Positions 16,772-25,766 are shown, counted from the stretch's first letter. The stretch: 64,000 bases of DNA from G963666535 sp963666535 (GCA_963666535.1 OY762913.1:2790001-2854000); one strand, 5' to 3'. Numbers and translations are program-made. Notes: generated by a model from the sequence alone, not told the origin.

Positions 16772-17686
16772 ATGAACAAAATAATTGAGGTATCCAATTT
16801 GCATAAGAGTTACGGCAAACTTGCCGCCGTAAAAGATATCAGCTTTTACGTTGAGTCGGGAAAGCTGTTCTCGTTTCTCGGCCCGAATGGCGCAGGCAAA
16901 TCGACCACGATCGACATCTTATGTACCCTAATGGACTATAACGACGGCGAAATTATCATAGACGGGCTCGATCTTCGCCGTGACTGCCAGTCAATCCGTC
17001 AAATCATCGGCGTGGTTTTTCAAGACAGCGTGCTGGACTGTCTGCTCACCGTGCGAGAAAATTTGATCATCAGGGCGGGATTTTACACAGCAGACAAAGC
17101 GAAAATAAAAAAGGCCGTTTACGAGGCTGCCGCGGCCACGGAACTGAGTGAATTTATCGATCGTCCTTACGGCAAGCTTTCCGGTGGCCAGCGGCGCAGG
17201 GCGGATATTGCCCGGGCGCTCATCAACACACCCAAAATACTGTTTCTGGACGAACCTACCACCGGCCTTGACCCGCAGACGCGGCAAAGCATCTGGAGTG
17301 CCATCAAACAGCTTCAAACACAAACGGGCATGACCATTTTTCTGACCACCCACTACATGGAGGAAGCGGCCCAATCGGATTACGTCATTGTACTTGACCA
17401 CGGCCAAATTGCGGCAAAGGGTACACCCGCTCAATTAAAATCGCAGTATGCAACCGACAGCTTAAGGTTGGCCGTTTCGGACGAGCCCGCGCTGCGTCAA
17501 GTTTTGGAGGATTTCAAGCTTCCTTATGCCGTTTTGGCCGGTCAGTTTATCGTAAATCTTCCTGATACCATCAGCGCCTTGCCCATATTAGAAAAATGCC
17601 AATCTTATATCAGCAGTTTTCAGGTATTACAGGGCACCATGGACGACGCTTTCATTGGCATCACCGGAAAGGAATTGAGACAATGA
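16772..17686 (+). CDS. ABC exporter ATP-binding protein (DrrA-like)
   Basis: 304 residues. Walker A GPNGAGKST, Q-loop VVFQDSVLD, signature LSGGQRRR, Walker B ILFLDEPTTGLD, H-loop LTTHYMEEA, and a DrrA-type C-terminal domain. Probable efflux of a drug or lipid-like substrate with the following ABC-2 permease. ATG 16772 follows GAAAGGGG. The stop overlaps the permease start (ATGA). The linked LytTR-DUF3021 pair is the likely regulator, as is common for this arrangement. Confidence 0.93.
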   Translation: MNKIIEVSNLHKSYGKLAAVKDISFYVESGKLFSFLGPNGAGKSTTIDILCTLMDYNDGEIIIDGLDLRRDCQSIRQIIGVVFQDSVLDCLLTVRENLIIRAGFYTADKAKIKKAVYEAAAATELSEFIDRPYGKLSGGQRRRADIARALINTPKILFLDEPTTGLDPQTRQSIWSAIKQLQTQTGMTIFLTTHYMEEAAQSDYVIVLDHGQIAAKGTPAQLKSQYATDSLRLAVSDEPALRQVLEDFKLPYAVLAGQFIVNLPDTISALPILEKCQSYISSFQVLQGTMDDAFIGITGKELRQ

Positions 17687-18540
17687 GTATTTTGATTAAA
17701 CGCAATTTGAAGCTATATTTCCGTGACAGAAGCGCTGTCCTCTTTTCCCTGCTGGCAATTTTCATTATTATTGCGCTGTACGCGGTGTTCTTGGGGGATG
17801 TCTGGCTCAACGATTCTATGAAGGACATCAAAAACGCCGATCTTTTAATGAACAGCTGGCTGGTAGCCGGGCTTCTTTCGGTTGCTTCGGTCACAACAAC
17901 CATGGGTGCCTTTGGTGTCATGATTGACGATAAGGTCAAAAAAATTGACAAGGATTTTTATTCCTCGCCAATCAGCCGAAACCACATTACCGGCGGATAT
18001 ATTGGCAGTGCGTTTTTCATCGGCGTGATCATGTCCCTGATCACGGTGCTGGTGTCGGACCTTTATCTTGTTCTGAACGGAGGCGAATGGATCAGTCCGC
18101 TTGCACTCGCAAAAGTTATTTTGCTGGTGCTTTTCACCACCATGACAAACACCTCTATCGTTTGCTTTCTGGTCTCATTTTTTAAAAGCCACAGCGCCTT
18201 CAGCACGGCCAGCACTGTGATTGGTACTTTAATCGGGTTTTTAACGGGTATTTATCTCCCGATCGGGGCGCTGCCCGAATCGGTGCAAACTGTCATCAAG
18301 CTGTTTCCGGTCTCTCATGCCGCCGCCCTGCTTCGCCAGGTGCTGATGGAAGATGCTATGCAAACTGCATTTGCGGGAATCCCTGCAAACTATTTAAGCG
18401 ACTTTAAAGCGTACATGGGTGTTACCTTCCGCATTGGCAGCTATGAGGTCACGCCGTGGGGCAGCATTTTGATTCTGGTCTTGACAGCCGCGGTCTTCTA
18501 TGGCCTCGCGCTGTTCAATCTGTCCAGGAGAAGAACGTGA
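17683..18540 (+). CDS. ABC-2 type permease
   Basis: 285 residues, six TM helices, ABC-2 membrane family (N-terminal MSILIKRNLKLYFRDR, then a large extracytoplasmic loop after TM1). Membrane subunit for the upstream DrrA-like ATPase; 4-base overlap with it. The family exports drugs, lantibiotics or polysaccharides; the substrate is not readable. Confidence 0.92.
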   Translation: MSILIKRNLKLYFRDRSAVLFSLLAIFIIIALYAVFLGDVWLNDSMKDIKNADLLMNSWLVAGLLSVASVTTTMGAFGVMIDDKVKKIDKDFYSSPISRNHITGGYIGSAFFIGVIMSLITVLVSDLYLVLNGGEWISPLALAKVILLVLFTTMTNTSIVCFLVSFFKSHSAFSTASTVIGTLIGFLTGIYLPIGALPESVQTVIKLFPVSHAAALLRQVLMEDAMQTAFAGIPANYLSDFKAYMGVTFRIGSYEVTPWGSILILVLTAAVFYGLALFNLSRRRT

Positions 18541-18970
18541 CGATCTCTGAACGTGAATTGCATGATACTCTAAGCCGACAAGAGCACATGCTGCCTCTGA
18601 TCTTATCATGCAGATACCGCCACCATACAATCGGTGGCGGTACTTTTATGTGTAGCTTGTTCCACAAGGTGGTATCCGGAAAGACGTGGAAGATAAATAA
18701 TTTAAAAAACTTTTTAAAATTCTGTCAGCAAAGGGGACGATAGCTCGTTATATTAGTGAAGCGTCGCGTCAGAGGGCCAAACGATGTTGAAAATAGTTGT
18801 AACGAATCGGTTGAACCTATTGAAATGAAAGACTTCTTCGTTTTGCTTTGAATTTAGGCGGCGCTATGAATAGGAAAGGGGTGAGTCCCAGGCAGTAATA
18901 ATTAATGCGAAGACAGTATGCGTATCTCTATTCTGGCAAATTCTTTACAAAATGAGAAAGAAGGCATACT
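18541..18970. other. AT-rich gap at the left edge of an island
   Basis: 430 bases. It has a hairpin TACCGCCACC / GGTGGCGGTA at 18615-18642 that probably ends the ABC operon. The rest is AT-rich with only tiny frames; a 31-codon GTG frame (18756-18851) lacks a well-placed ribosome-binding site. Composition shifts here towards the AT-rich block at 18.6-20.9 kb. Confidence 0.6.
18615..18650 (+). terminator. Terminator after ABC permease
   Basis: Inverted repeat TACCGCCACC / GGTGGCGGTA with an 8-base loop, followed by CTTTTATG. Confidence 0.7.
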
Positions 18971-19870
18971 ATGAAAAAGAAGATTATGAGTTTGGCCCTG
19001 GCGCTGGTTATGTGCATGACGTTGTGCGTTCCCGCGTTTGCAGTGGAATCCGGAAACACAGCAAACGAAGAGACTATTTTAAGCACTGAGGCTTTAAGTT
19101 CAGGCGGCGAAAGCATGGTAACTAGTCGAGATAACGATGATGGATCGACTACATATACCTACTATGAAAATGGCATAGAGCTCCGAACATATAATGTTGT
19201 TCCAGGTTCTGGGTATTATACAGTTCAGAATTCTGTAAATAACACTTCAGCCACATAGATTCCGCGTGAAGAGATTGTCCATGTCGGTACTTCAGAGCAA
19301 GCGATACCACAACAGCAGGCTGCTTTAAGAGCTAGTGGCTATAAGTATTGGGGAACCGCCAGTTATTATAACCCCTATATGCATAAGACATATTCAGTTA
19401 GATGCACCATTAAGGAAGATGTTAATGATTACGGTAGTTTTTCCCCTGCAGGCTACTACGCGGAGAGAGCTGGGTTTATAGCATCGGTAATTGCATTTTT
19501 CTACTGCCCTGAAAAATCCTTTTTGGAGAAAGCAGCAGCTAAAATCTTTGAAAATGCTGTAGAAAAAGCATTTTTTACGCGAGTAGTGGTTGGAAGTGGC
19601 GTTATTCGGTATGTTGTTAAAAAAGCATTTACTGTCGATGCCACATATACACAATATCACATACATGGAGTAGACCCGTCCGGGAAAATAACCGGCGTAT
19701 TCCAATCTGATGATGGCTTTATAGCAACTGTTCACGCTGATCAGGGATTGTTTTCGCAAAAAACCTACTCAGGTATTTGGACGAAAAACGACTGGAAGAA
19801 TCCCACGCTGGGCAGACTGCTTTTTTGGAACGTTTATGGAAATGACTATATCCCGACTAGTTGGAGTTAA
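18971..19870 (+). pseudogene. Secreted protein gene with in-frame amber stop
   Basis: One continuous frame of 299 codons is interrupted by a single TAG at 19256-19258. The N-terminal part begins with a clear Sec signal peptide (MKKKIMSLALALVMCMTLCV, cleavage near AFA-VE). The downstream part stays in the same frame from 19259 to 19870 and reads as normal protein (GYKYWGTASYYNPYMHKTYSV, then HADQGLF). A CAG-to-TAG change would explain it. The result is either a 95-residue secreted fragment or a decayed gene. Function unknown; strongly AT-rich compared with the flanks, and followed by two orphan membrane-protein genes. Confidence 0.75.
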
Positions 19871-19888
19871 TGTTGAGGGTGTCAAATT

Positions 19889-20203
19889 ATGAGCTTATCA
19901 AATTCGTTTTCACTCCTTGAATTCGGAGCAATCTTGTACTTAATTCACGACTTGTGGCTAGGTATAACAATATTACGGAATATAAATAAAACTGATTACT
20001 ATATTGATATTACTGGGAAGGGCAGACGCATATTTTTATTTTTGAACGCGATGCTTTGCTTTGTCAGTGTCCTCCTTTTTGTGCCCATTGTCATGATAAA
20101 CAAAAGTACCATCATATGGGTGCTTATAGCGATTGCTATCACGGCTATACAGAAAATCTTCACAAAAGCATATAAGTTTTTCGTAGCAAGGTTGCAAAAG
20201 TGA
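19889..20203 (+). CDS. Small membrane protein, unknown
   Basis: 104 residues with three hydrophobic segments (about 8-28, 48-66, 70-90) and a basic C-terminus. ATG 19889 follows GAGGG. It starts 18 bases after the interrupted secreted-protein gene, so the two probably share a transcript; a secreted protein plus small membrane protein is a layout seen for bacteriocin/immunity pairs, but no homology supports that here. Confidence 0.6.
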   Translation: MSLSNSFSLLEFGAILYLIHDLWLGITILRNINKTDYYIDITGKGRRIFLFLNAMLCFVSVLLFVPIVMINKSTIIWVLIAIAITAIQKIFTKAYKFFVARLQK

Positions 20204-20441
20204 AAACGGATAGATCGTTCATCGAATTTGGGCTGTCCCAAATACAACAAATTATTTTCTGCTTTATGTAGAGAAAACCATCGAAATGCGCCCCTATGAG
20301 AGGCACGTTCAGGCACAGAAGATTGGCACATTTACAGTGGCGGTGCCGTACCCATTGTGTATGCTGTTAATCCGTATGCAAAAGCAGTAAGATAATAGTA
20401 CGAAAAAATCACACGCCGCAGTACAGTAGAGGGAGTCGTTC

Positions 20442-20876
20442 ATGAAAGCTCATAACTCCAATGTTATGGTTATTGCAATAATAACCGTATTGTTTTTCTT
20501 TTCTTTAATATTGAATATATTCCAATACAGAGGAGTGTCAGTATTCTTTTGCCTAAAAGGGACCTACTGTACAGATTCCGATTTACCTGGTGGAGGAGAA
20601 TACCTGATTTTTGATGATAACGGAAACTATTGCAGGTATATACAAACCGAAGGGATACTAGAGAATGGTACGTATGTAGAGGCTGAAGAAAACCAATTTA
20701 GTCTGACATCAGATAGCAAAAAGTGCAGTTGCATGTTGCTGGTAAAAGGTGGTGCGTATCTATTTTCAGAAAACAACACCCTAATATTTTATTCCAGAAT
20801 TTCAAACAAGATTATATTTTTAGGTAGGGCTGGAGAAGGACCTCCCACTTGGTCAAGACTGGATTCCAGTAAATAG
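20442..20876 (+). CDS. Membrane-anchored orphan protein
   Basis: 144 residues: one N-terminal TM anchor (residues 8-27) and an exported domain with several Cys (FCLKGTYCTDSDLPGGGEYLIFDD). The repeated pattern of short beta strands (YLIFDDNGNYCRY, GILENGTYVEAEENQF) suggests a small beta-sandwich. GAGGGAG precedes the ATG. AT-rich; same island as its neighbours. No family recognised. Confidence 0.6.
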   Translation: MKAHNSNVMVIAIITVLFFFSLILNIFQYRGVSVFFCLKGTYCTDSDLPGGGEYLIFDDNGNYCRYIQTEGILENGTYVEAEENQFSLTSDSKKCSCMLLVKGGAYLFSENNTLIFYSRISNKIIFLGRAGEGPPTWSRLDSSK

Positions 20877-20932
20877 AAGATTTACTGGACAACATTTACA
20901 AGGAAACTATTCCATAATTTTCATAACGTAAA

Positions 20933-20982
20933 CAACAGCCGACAAGCGCTCGTCATGAGCATCTGTCGGCTGTTGCTATTTT
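20933..20982 (+). terminator. Terminator closing the AT-rich island genes
   Basis: Perfect 12-bp arms CAACAGCCGACA / TGTCGGCTGTTG followed by CTATTTTG. Confidence 0.75.
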
Positions 20983-21189
20983 GATAATACGTAAGCGTCA
21001 ACACCCCCAGTGGATTGCGAGCAGCGCAATGGCATGAGACAATAATCCCAATAGGTCGATCATAGACGCTGTAATGAATGAAGGCTTAGCGGTGTGCAAT
21101 ACTCGGATGATTATTATGGATATGATATTGTCCACAGTTTTGCTACTACTGTTTGTGCCTATTCCCGCTTCCAGAAACCACCGCCGGCA

Positions 21190-21218
21190 TAGACATTTCT
21201 CTTCTTTTATGTTAAAAT
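21190..21218 (+). promoter_or_regulatory. queT promoter
   Basis: TAGACA (21190-21195), 17-base spacer, TAAAAT (21213-21218). Predicted start of transcription near 21225, exactly at the first hairpin of the leader. Confidence 0.65.
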
Positions 21219-21223
21219 ACCTC

Positions 21224-21310
21224 CCGACAGGTTTCCACACCCTGTCCAAGCGCGGCAAATCCGCGTTCGTTCAGCGATCGTTCGCTGTTCTCTAAACAAA
21301 AAATGGAGGT
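21224..21310 (+). promoter_or_regulatory. Candidate preQ1-type riboswitch in the queT leader
   Basis: Hairpin GACAGG (21226-21231) / CCTGTC (21241-21246) encloses loop TTTCCACAC, giving a preQ1-like AGGTT...ACACCCT core. Two more hairpins follow (CGCGG/CCGCG, 21251-21265; CAGCGA/TCGCTG, 21272-21287), then an A-rich stretch and TGGAGG. The loop TCCA can pair with TGGA of the Shine-Dalgarno site, forming an H-type pseudoknot that would hide the ribosome-binding site. queT genes are known targets of preQ1 riboswitches. The class is not certain because the spacer is longer than in preQ1-I. Confidence 0.55.
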
Positions 21311-21319
21311 AATATTATC

Positions 21320-21844
21320 ATGCGCAAATTCACCACCCGCGACCTGACCCTGTCCGCCGCCGTGGCGGCCGTCTACTTCGTTCTCAGCTATTTTGCCAGT
21401 ATTTTTGGCCTGGCCTACGGCCCTATTCAGTGCCGGTTTGCCGAGGCGCTGTGCGTGCTGCCCTTTCTCTTCCCCTGCACGGTACCCGGGCTGTTTATTG
21501 GCTGTCTGCTCACCAATTTGCTCAGCGGCTATGGTGCGGTGGACATCATCTTCGGCTCCACTGCCACCCTCATCGCCGCCCTGTGCACCGCAAAAGTGCC
21601 CCACAAGTGGCTTGCTCCCCTCCCGCCCGTGCTGGCCAATGGCATCATACTCGGTGCAATGTTCTCTTGGTACGAGGTTGGCTTCACCAGCAAATTTCCC
21701 GCGCTGTTCGCCTATAACGGCGCCACGGTTGCAATTGGCGAGGTTTTGGCTTGCTACGTGCTGGGGCTGCTTCTCATCAATTCCTTGCCCAAACTCAGAT
21801 TTTTCCGCGAGCTGATCCCCACCGACCGGCTTTCCCGAATCTGA
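21320..21844 (+). CDS. queT: QueT family queuosine-precursor transporter
   Basis: 174-residue membrane protein, S component of an ECF-type transporter for queuosine precursors (preQ1 or queuine). About five to six TM helices; family motifs include the N-terminal AVAAVYFVLSY, the PIQCRFAEALCVLPFLFP segment and NLLSGYG. ATG 21320 lies 9 bases after TGGAGGT. The leader appears to form a pseudoknot over the ribosome-binding site. galU follows 27 bases downstream, perhaps on the same transcript. Confidence 0.92.
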   Translation: MRKFTTRDLTLSAAVAAVYFVLSYFASIFGLAYGPIQCRFAEALCVLPFLFPCTVPGLFIGCLLTNLLSGYGAVDIIFGSTATLIAALCTAKVPHKWLAPLPPVLANGIILGAMFSWYEVGFTSKFPALFAYNGATVAIGEVLACYVLGLLLINSLPKLRFFRELIPTDRLSRI

Positions 21845-21871
21845 ACCGGCATACTTTTTGGAGGTCTTTAC

Positions 21872-22741
21872 ATGAAGGTTCGTAAAGCTGTTATTCCCGC
21901 CGCCGGGCTGGGCACCCGGATGCTTCCCGCCACCAAAACTGTCCCCAAGGAAATGCTTCCCATGGTGGATAAGCCAGTCATCCAGTATATTATTGAAGAG
22001 GCCGTGTCCGCCGGGATTGAGGACATCCTGATCGTCACCAACCGCGCCAAATCCGCCATGGATGATTATTTTGACTACTACCCCGAACTGGAAACCCGGC
22101 TCATTCAGTCCGGCAAAGACAAGGAGCTTTGTGAGGTGCGTCGGGCGGCCGACCTTGCCAACATCTTCTATGTCCGTCAAAAAGAGACAAAGGGGCTGGG
22201 ACACGCCATCTGGCGGGCCAAGCACTTTGTGGGGGACGAACCCTTCGCCGTTCTGCTGGGCGACGATATCATGAAGGCCCAGACCCCTGTCACCAAACAG
22301 CTGATTGACGCATCGGAGAAATACGGCGCGCCCGCCGTTGGCGTGCAAAGAGTGGCCACCGAAGCCATTTCCAAGTATTCCAGCGTGAAGATCGCGCCCT
22401 TGGAGGATCGGGTGTTTGCCGTGTCCGACATGAACGAAAAGCCTTCCCCCGATCAGATGTTTTCTAACTACGCCATCTTAGGCCGCTATGTCCTCACACC
22501 CGAGATCTTCGATATTCTGGAACATTTGGATGCCGGCTACGGGGGTGAGATTCAATTGACCGACGGCCTGAAGAAGCTGTGCTCTCTGCGCCAAATGGTC
22601 GCTGTGGATTTTGAGGGCCGCCGCTATGACACCGGCAATCTCAAGGGCTTTCTGGAAGCCACGATCGACTTTGCGCTGGATCACCCGGAAACCGGGGATT
22701 GGCTGCGCAGCTTTATTGCGGATAAGGCTAAACTCATCTGA
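21872..22741 (+). CDS. galU: UTP-glucose-1-phosphate uridylyltransferase
   Basis: Makes UDP-glucose from UTP and glucose-1-phosphate for cell-envelope glycans. The nucleotide-binding loop is AAGLGTRMLPATKTVPKEMLP; further motifs are DKPVIQYIIEEAV, LGDDIM and the C-terminal DTGNLKGFLEA. 289 residues is typical for GalU/GtaB. ATG 21872 behind GGAGG. Follows queT closely. Confidence 0.95.
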   Translation: MKVRKAVIPAAGLGTRMLPATKTVPKEMLPMVDKPVIQYIIEEAVSAGIEDILIVTNRAKSAMDDYFDYYPELETRLIQSGKDKELCEVRRAADLANIFYVRQKETKGLGHAIWRAKHFVGDEPFAVLLGDDIMKAQTPVTKQLIDASEKYGAPAVGVQRVATEAISKYSSVKIAPLEDRVFAVSDMNEKPSPDQMFSNYAILGRYVLTPEIFDILEHLDAGYGGEIQLTDGLKKLCSLRQMVAVDFEGRRYDTGNLKGFLEATIDFALDHPETGDWLRSFIADKAKLI

Positions 22742-22859
22742 CCCAGCAGGCTGAGGGGCTTTTCCCCTACTTTCTGCTTGTATTTGCATGCAAAATGGAA
22801 TACAATAACAATGAAGTAATTTGTTTCTTTACCCCCGCGGGAAAGGAAGGTACCAATCT

Positions 22860-23207
22860 ATGAAGATGCAAACCGAAAAAGGCCATATCTCCATCAGCAA
22901 CGAGGTTTTCACCAACATCACCGGTGCCGCAGCCACCAACTGCTACGGCGTCAAGGGCATGGCTGTCCGCTCCAAAACCGATGGCCTTGTCCACCTGCTG
23001 CGGCCCGAATCCATGGCCAAGGGCGTAAAGGTCCATTATAATGAGGATATGACTGTTTCTATTGATCTGCATATCATCGTGGAAAACGGTGTCAATCTGG
23101 TAGCTGTGTGCCGCTCGATTATGAGCGAAGTACGCTACGTCGTCAGCAACACCACAGGTGTAGAAGTTTCGTCCGTTGACGTATTTGTGGACTCAATGGT
23201 CCTGTAA
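22860..23207 (+). CDS. Asp23/Gls24 family envelope stress protein
   Basis: 115 residues covering a full Asp23 domain (GHISISNEVFTNITGAAATNCYGVKGMA, then VDLHI-type strands and a C-terminal SSVDVFVDSMVL). The homologue YloU is usually encoded immediately upstream of the DAK-type kinase gene, as here. ATG 22860 behind GGAAGG. Probably membrane-associated via partners; role in envelope homeostasis. Confidence 0.93.
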   Translation: MKMQTEKGHISISNEVFTNITGAAATNCYGVKGMAVRSKTDGLVHLLRPESMAKGVKVHYNEDMTVSIDLHIIVENGVNLVAVCRSIMSEVRYVVSNTTGVEVSSVDVFVDSMVL

Positions 23208-23280
23208 ATCTTGCCTGGTTTCACGAAGCGGCGTTTTTGCGCCCTTTTATCGATCAGACACCGAAAGGAACTAAAGCAGC

Positions 23281-24924
23281 ATGAGAGCTATCATTGACGG
23301 GGCCACGTTCCAACAGATGGTCATTCACGGGGCCGCCTCTATCAATATGGAGAAACAGCATATCAACGACCTGAACGTGTTCCCGGTCCCTGACGGCGAC
23401 ACGGGGACCAACATGAGCCTCACCATCGCCAGCGCTGTCACCGAGCTTCGCAAGAAGCCACACAGCACCGTGGACGAGGTGGCTGCCACCACTGCCAGCG
23501 CTCTTTTGCGGGGCGCGCGGGGCAATTCCGGTGTCATCCTCTCGCTTTTGTTCCGCGGCTTCGCTAAGGCCATGAAGGATAAGGCTACCATTGACGGCCG
23601 CGATTTTGCCACCGCGCTGGACTTTGGCGTGTCCGCTGCCTATCACGCAGTCATGAAGCCTGCCGAGGGTACCATCCTCACCGTTTCCCGACTGGCCGCA
23701 GCCCAGGCTGCCATCGCCGTACTGGAAAACAACAACCTGGAATTCGTGCTGGAGTCTGCCATTATCGAGGGTCAGGCCGCCCTGGCCGAGACCATTAACC
23801 AAAACCCCGTACTGAAAAAGGCCGGGGTCGTGGATGCCGGCGGCAAGGGCTTTCTCATCATTCTGCAGGGCATGCTGGACGAACTGCGCGGTCTGCCCAT
23901 TCCCGAATACGGTGAAAAGGAAACTGCTGTCACACGTGAGAAGGCGGAGTTTGAGGCCTTTTCCACCGAAGAAATCACCTTTGGCTACTGCACCGAATTT
24001 ATTTGCTCCCGGGATAACAAAAAAGATCCTTCGCTGCTGCGTGATTTTTTAGACGGACTGGGCGACAGTCTGGTTTTGGTGGAGGACGACGACATCATTA
24101 AGGTTCACGTCCATACCAACAATCCAGACAAGGCTTTGGGCGAGGCACTGACCTACGGGGCTCTGCTGAAAGTCAAAATTGAAAATATGCGGGAGCAGCA
24201 CACCGAAATTCTGGAGGGAGTGGCCACGAAGGAAGAACCTAGCCGGAAAATCGCCCCCCCCGAAAAAGGCTTTGGCTTCGTGGCTGTCTGCGCAGGCGAC
24301 GGACTCGCTTCTGTGTTCCGCGATCTGGGCGTCGACGGCATCGTAGGCGGCGGGCAAACCATGAACCCCTCCACCGACGACCTCCTGCGTGAAATCGACC
24401 GCACCCCCGCCAAAACCGTCTTTGTCCTGCCCAACAACAAAAACATTATAATGGCTGCCGAGCAGTGCATCCCTCTTTCCGAGGAGAAAACCGTGGTCGT
24501 ACTCCCGTCCAAAACCGTCCCCCAGGGAATTGCCGCCCTGCTGGCAATGGACCCCGATGCTGCTGTCGATGCCAACACCTCTTTGATGATTGAGGCCATC
24601 GGCAATGTCCATACTTCTGAGGTAACCTATGCCGCCCGGGACTCCGATTTTGATGGTTTTGCCATCAAGCAGGGGGATTATCTGGCCATGTCCGAGGGAC
24701 AACTGTTCGCGACCGAACAGGATCTGGACGCACTGCTGAAGAAACTAGCGCAAGACGCGCCACAGCAAAACGCCAGTTTTCTGTCCATCTTCTACGGCGC
24801 CGACGTAACCGAGGCGCAGGCCAATCATGCCCTTTCCCTGTTTCAGGAGGCCTGCCCCAATGCAGAAACCACCTTGCTCTCCGGTGGGCAGCCTGTGTAC
24901 TACTACATGATTTCGGCCGAATAG
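23281..24924 (+). CDS. fakA: DAK2 domain fatty acid kinase (FakA/YloV)
   Basis: 547 residues. The N-terminal Dak-L/DAK2 domain (1-200) has LNVFPVPDGDTGTNM, which binds ATP-magnesium, and LLRGARGNSGVILS. A middle domain and a C-terminal EDD-like region (about 300-547) follow. FakA phosphorylates fatty acids presented by FakB (DegV) proteins for phospholipid synthesis. It lies after asp23, the conserved yloU-yloV order; the usual recG neighbour is missing here. Start ATG 23281 follows AAAGGA. Confidence 0.92.
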   Translation: MRAIIDGATFQQMVIHGAASINMEKQHINDLNVFPVPDGDTGTNMSLTIASAVTELRKKPHSTVDEVAATTASALLRGARGNSGVILSLLFRGFAKAMKDKATIDGRDFATALDFGVSAAYHAVMKPAEGTILTVSRLAAAQAAIAVLENNNLEFVLESAIIEGQAALAETINQNPVLKKAGVVDAGGKGFLIILQGMLDELRGLPIPEYGEKETAVTREKAEFEAFSTEEITFGYCTEFICSRDNKKDPSLLRDFLDGLGDSLVLVEDDDIIKVHVHTNNPDKALGEALTYGALLKVKIENMREQHTEILEGVATKEEPSRKIAPPEKGFGFVAVCAGDGLASVFRDLGVDGIVGGGQTMNPSTDDLLREIDRTPAKTVFVLPNNKNIIMAAEQCIPLSEEKTVVVLPSKTVPQGIAALLAMDPDAAVDANTSLMIEAIGNVHTSEVTYAARDSDFDGFAIKQGDYLAMSEGQLFATEQDLDALLKKLAQDAPQQNASFLSIFYGADVTEAQANHALSLFQEACPNAETTLLSGGQPVYYYMISAE

Positions 24925-24990
24925 TCGATGCGATGCTGTCAATCGGAGCAAACCGTTCCATAGAATGGCCTGCTCGACCAACTGAATCCC

Positions 24991-25028
24991 AAAGGGAGGC
25001 ATTATCTTGAAAAGATGATGCCTCCCTT
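24991..25028 (+). terminator. Hairpin after fakA
   Basis: 12-bp arms AAAGGGAGGCAT / ATGCCTCCCTTT extended inward by ATCTT/AAGAT; only a short T run follows. Confidence 0.65.
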
Positions 25029-25181
25029 TCTGTCAAAAGTTCTAGATTCGTCTGACGAAAAACCGAAATCGATCAGAAAACAAACACAGCATAATAACCC
25101 ATGTGGACATGATCTAGGACTTCACCAAGCAATCATTTATACGGTTGACTTTGCAACCATATTGCGTTGGTAGTACCACAA

Positions 25182-25216
25182 CAAAAGCACGGAGCGAGTT
25201 TCCTCGCTCCGTGCTT
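25182..25216 (-). terminator. Terminator of hpf
   Basis: AAGCACGGAGCGAG / CTCGCTCCGTGCTT with a 4-base loop and TTTTG on the minus strand. Confidence 0.9.
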
Positions 25217-25226
25217 ACTGATCGCT

Positions 25227-25766
25227 TTATTGCAACTCGTCTTCAATGATTCCGTATCCGCCATTTTCCCGGCGATAGACCACGGCAAAGCTGCCGCCAC
25301 TGCCCTCATCCCGGAATGCAAAGAAGCTGTGCCCCACCAAATTCATCTGGAGAATTGCCTCATCCCGTGTCATTGGCTTAATCGGGAAGGTCTTGGTGCG
25401 AACAATCTTGAACTCATCCTCCGGCTCGTCGGGCACAAAGGATCCTCCTTCATAGGTCCGCTCAAAGGCTCCCTGCCGCAGGCGTTTTTCCAGCCTTGCC
25501 TTATTCTTCCGCATCTGCCGCTCAATGTCGGCCACGGCGGTATCAATGGTTGCAAACATATCCGAGGTACTTTCGGCCACGCGGAAAATCGTTCCGCCCG
25601 AGCGAAGCGTAACCTCCACCTTGTTCTGTCCTTTTTCTACGCTGAACACAATGGAAGCCTCCGCATCGGTCTTAAAGTAGCGTTCTAGCTTCCCCACCTT
25701 TTTTTCGGCATAATCATGAACGCTCTGGGGCAGGCTGACCCTCTTGTCTGTAAAGGTAAATTTCAT
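25227..25766 (-). CDS. hpf: Ribosome hibernation promoting factor, long form
   Basis: 179 residues. The N-terminal S30AE/YfiA domain (1-100; SVHDYAEKKVGKLERYF, with the usual VEVTL strand) binds the decoding centre. The C-terminal dimerisation domain (120-179; VRTKTFPIKPMTRDEAILQMNLVGHSFFAFRD) makes 100S ribosome dimers. This is the long form typical of Firmicutes. ATG 25766 with AAAGGAG 9 bases away is chosen over an upstream frame extension. Confidence 0.94.
   Translation of the reverse strand: MKFTFTDKRVSLPQSVHDYAEKKVGKLERYFKTDAEASIVFSVEKGQNKVEVTLRSGGTIFRVAESTSDMFATIDTAVADIERQMRKNKARLEKRLRQGAFERTYEGGSFVPDEPEDEFKIVRTKTFPIKPMTRDEAILQMNLVGHSFFAFRDEGSGGSFAVVYRRENGGYGIIEDELQ

Larger units (their letters stand above)
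20877..21319. other. Gap with terminator, queT promoter and leader
   Basis: 443 bases. A terminator lies at 20933-20982; 20985-21180 has no supported gene (short frames on both strands lack ribosome-binding sites); 21190-21319 is the queT promoter and structured leader, annotated separately. Confidence 0.65.
24925..25226. other. Gap between fakA and hpf
   Basis: About 300 bases between converging genes. It contains a long hairpin at 24991-25028 (AAAGGGAGGCAT / ATGCCTCCCTTT) after fakA and the hpf terminator at 25182-25216. No gene seen. Confidence 0.7.

Noticed and set aside
18756..18851. 31-codon GTG frame as a small peptide gene
   Set aside because: The nearest purine-rich site is over 20 bases away and no signal or motif is present.
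20998..21258. Minus-strand small hydrophobic peptide, holin-like toxin candidate
   Set aside because: The short hydrophobic end does not match the known small toxin families and there is no ribosome-binding site.
21212..22348. Long minus-strand frame opposite queT and galU
   Set aside because: Both plus-strand genes are clearly conserved; the minus product is low-complexity Gly/His-rich shadow sequence.
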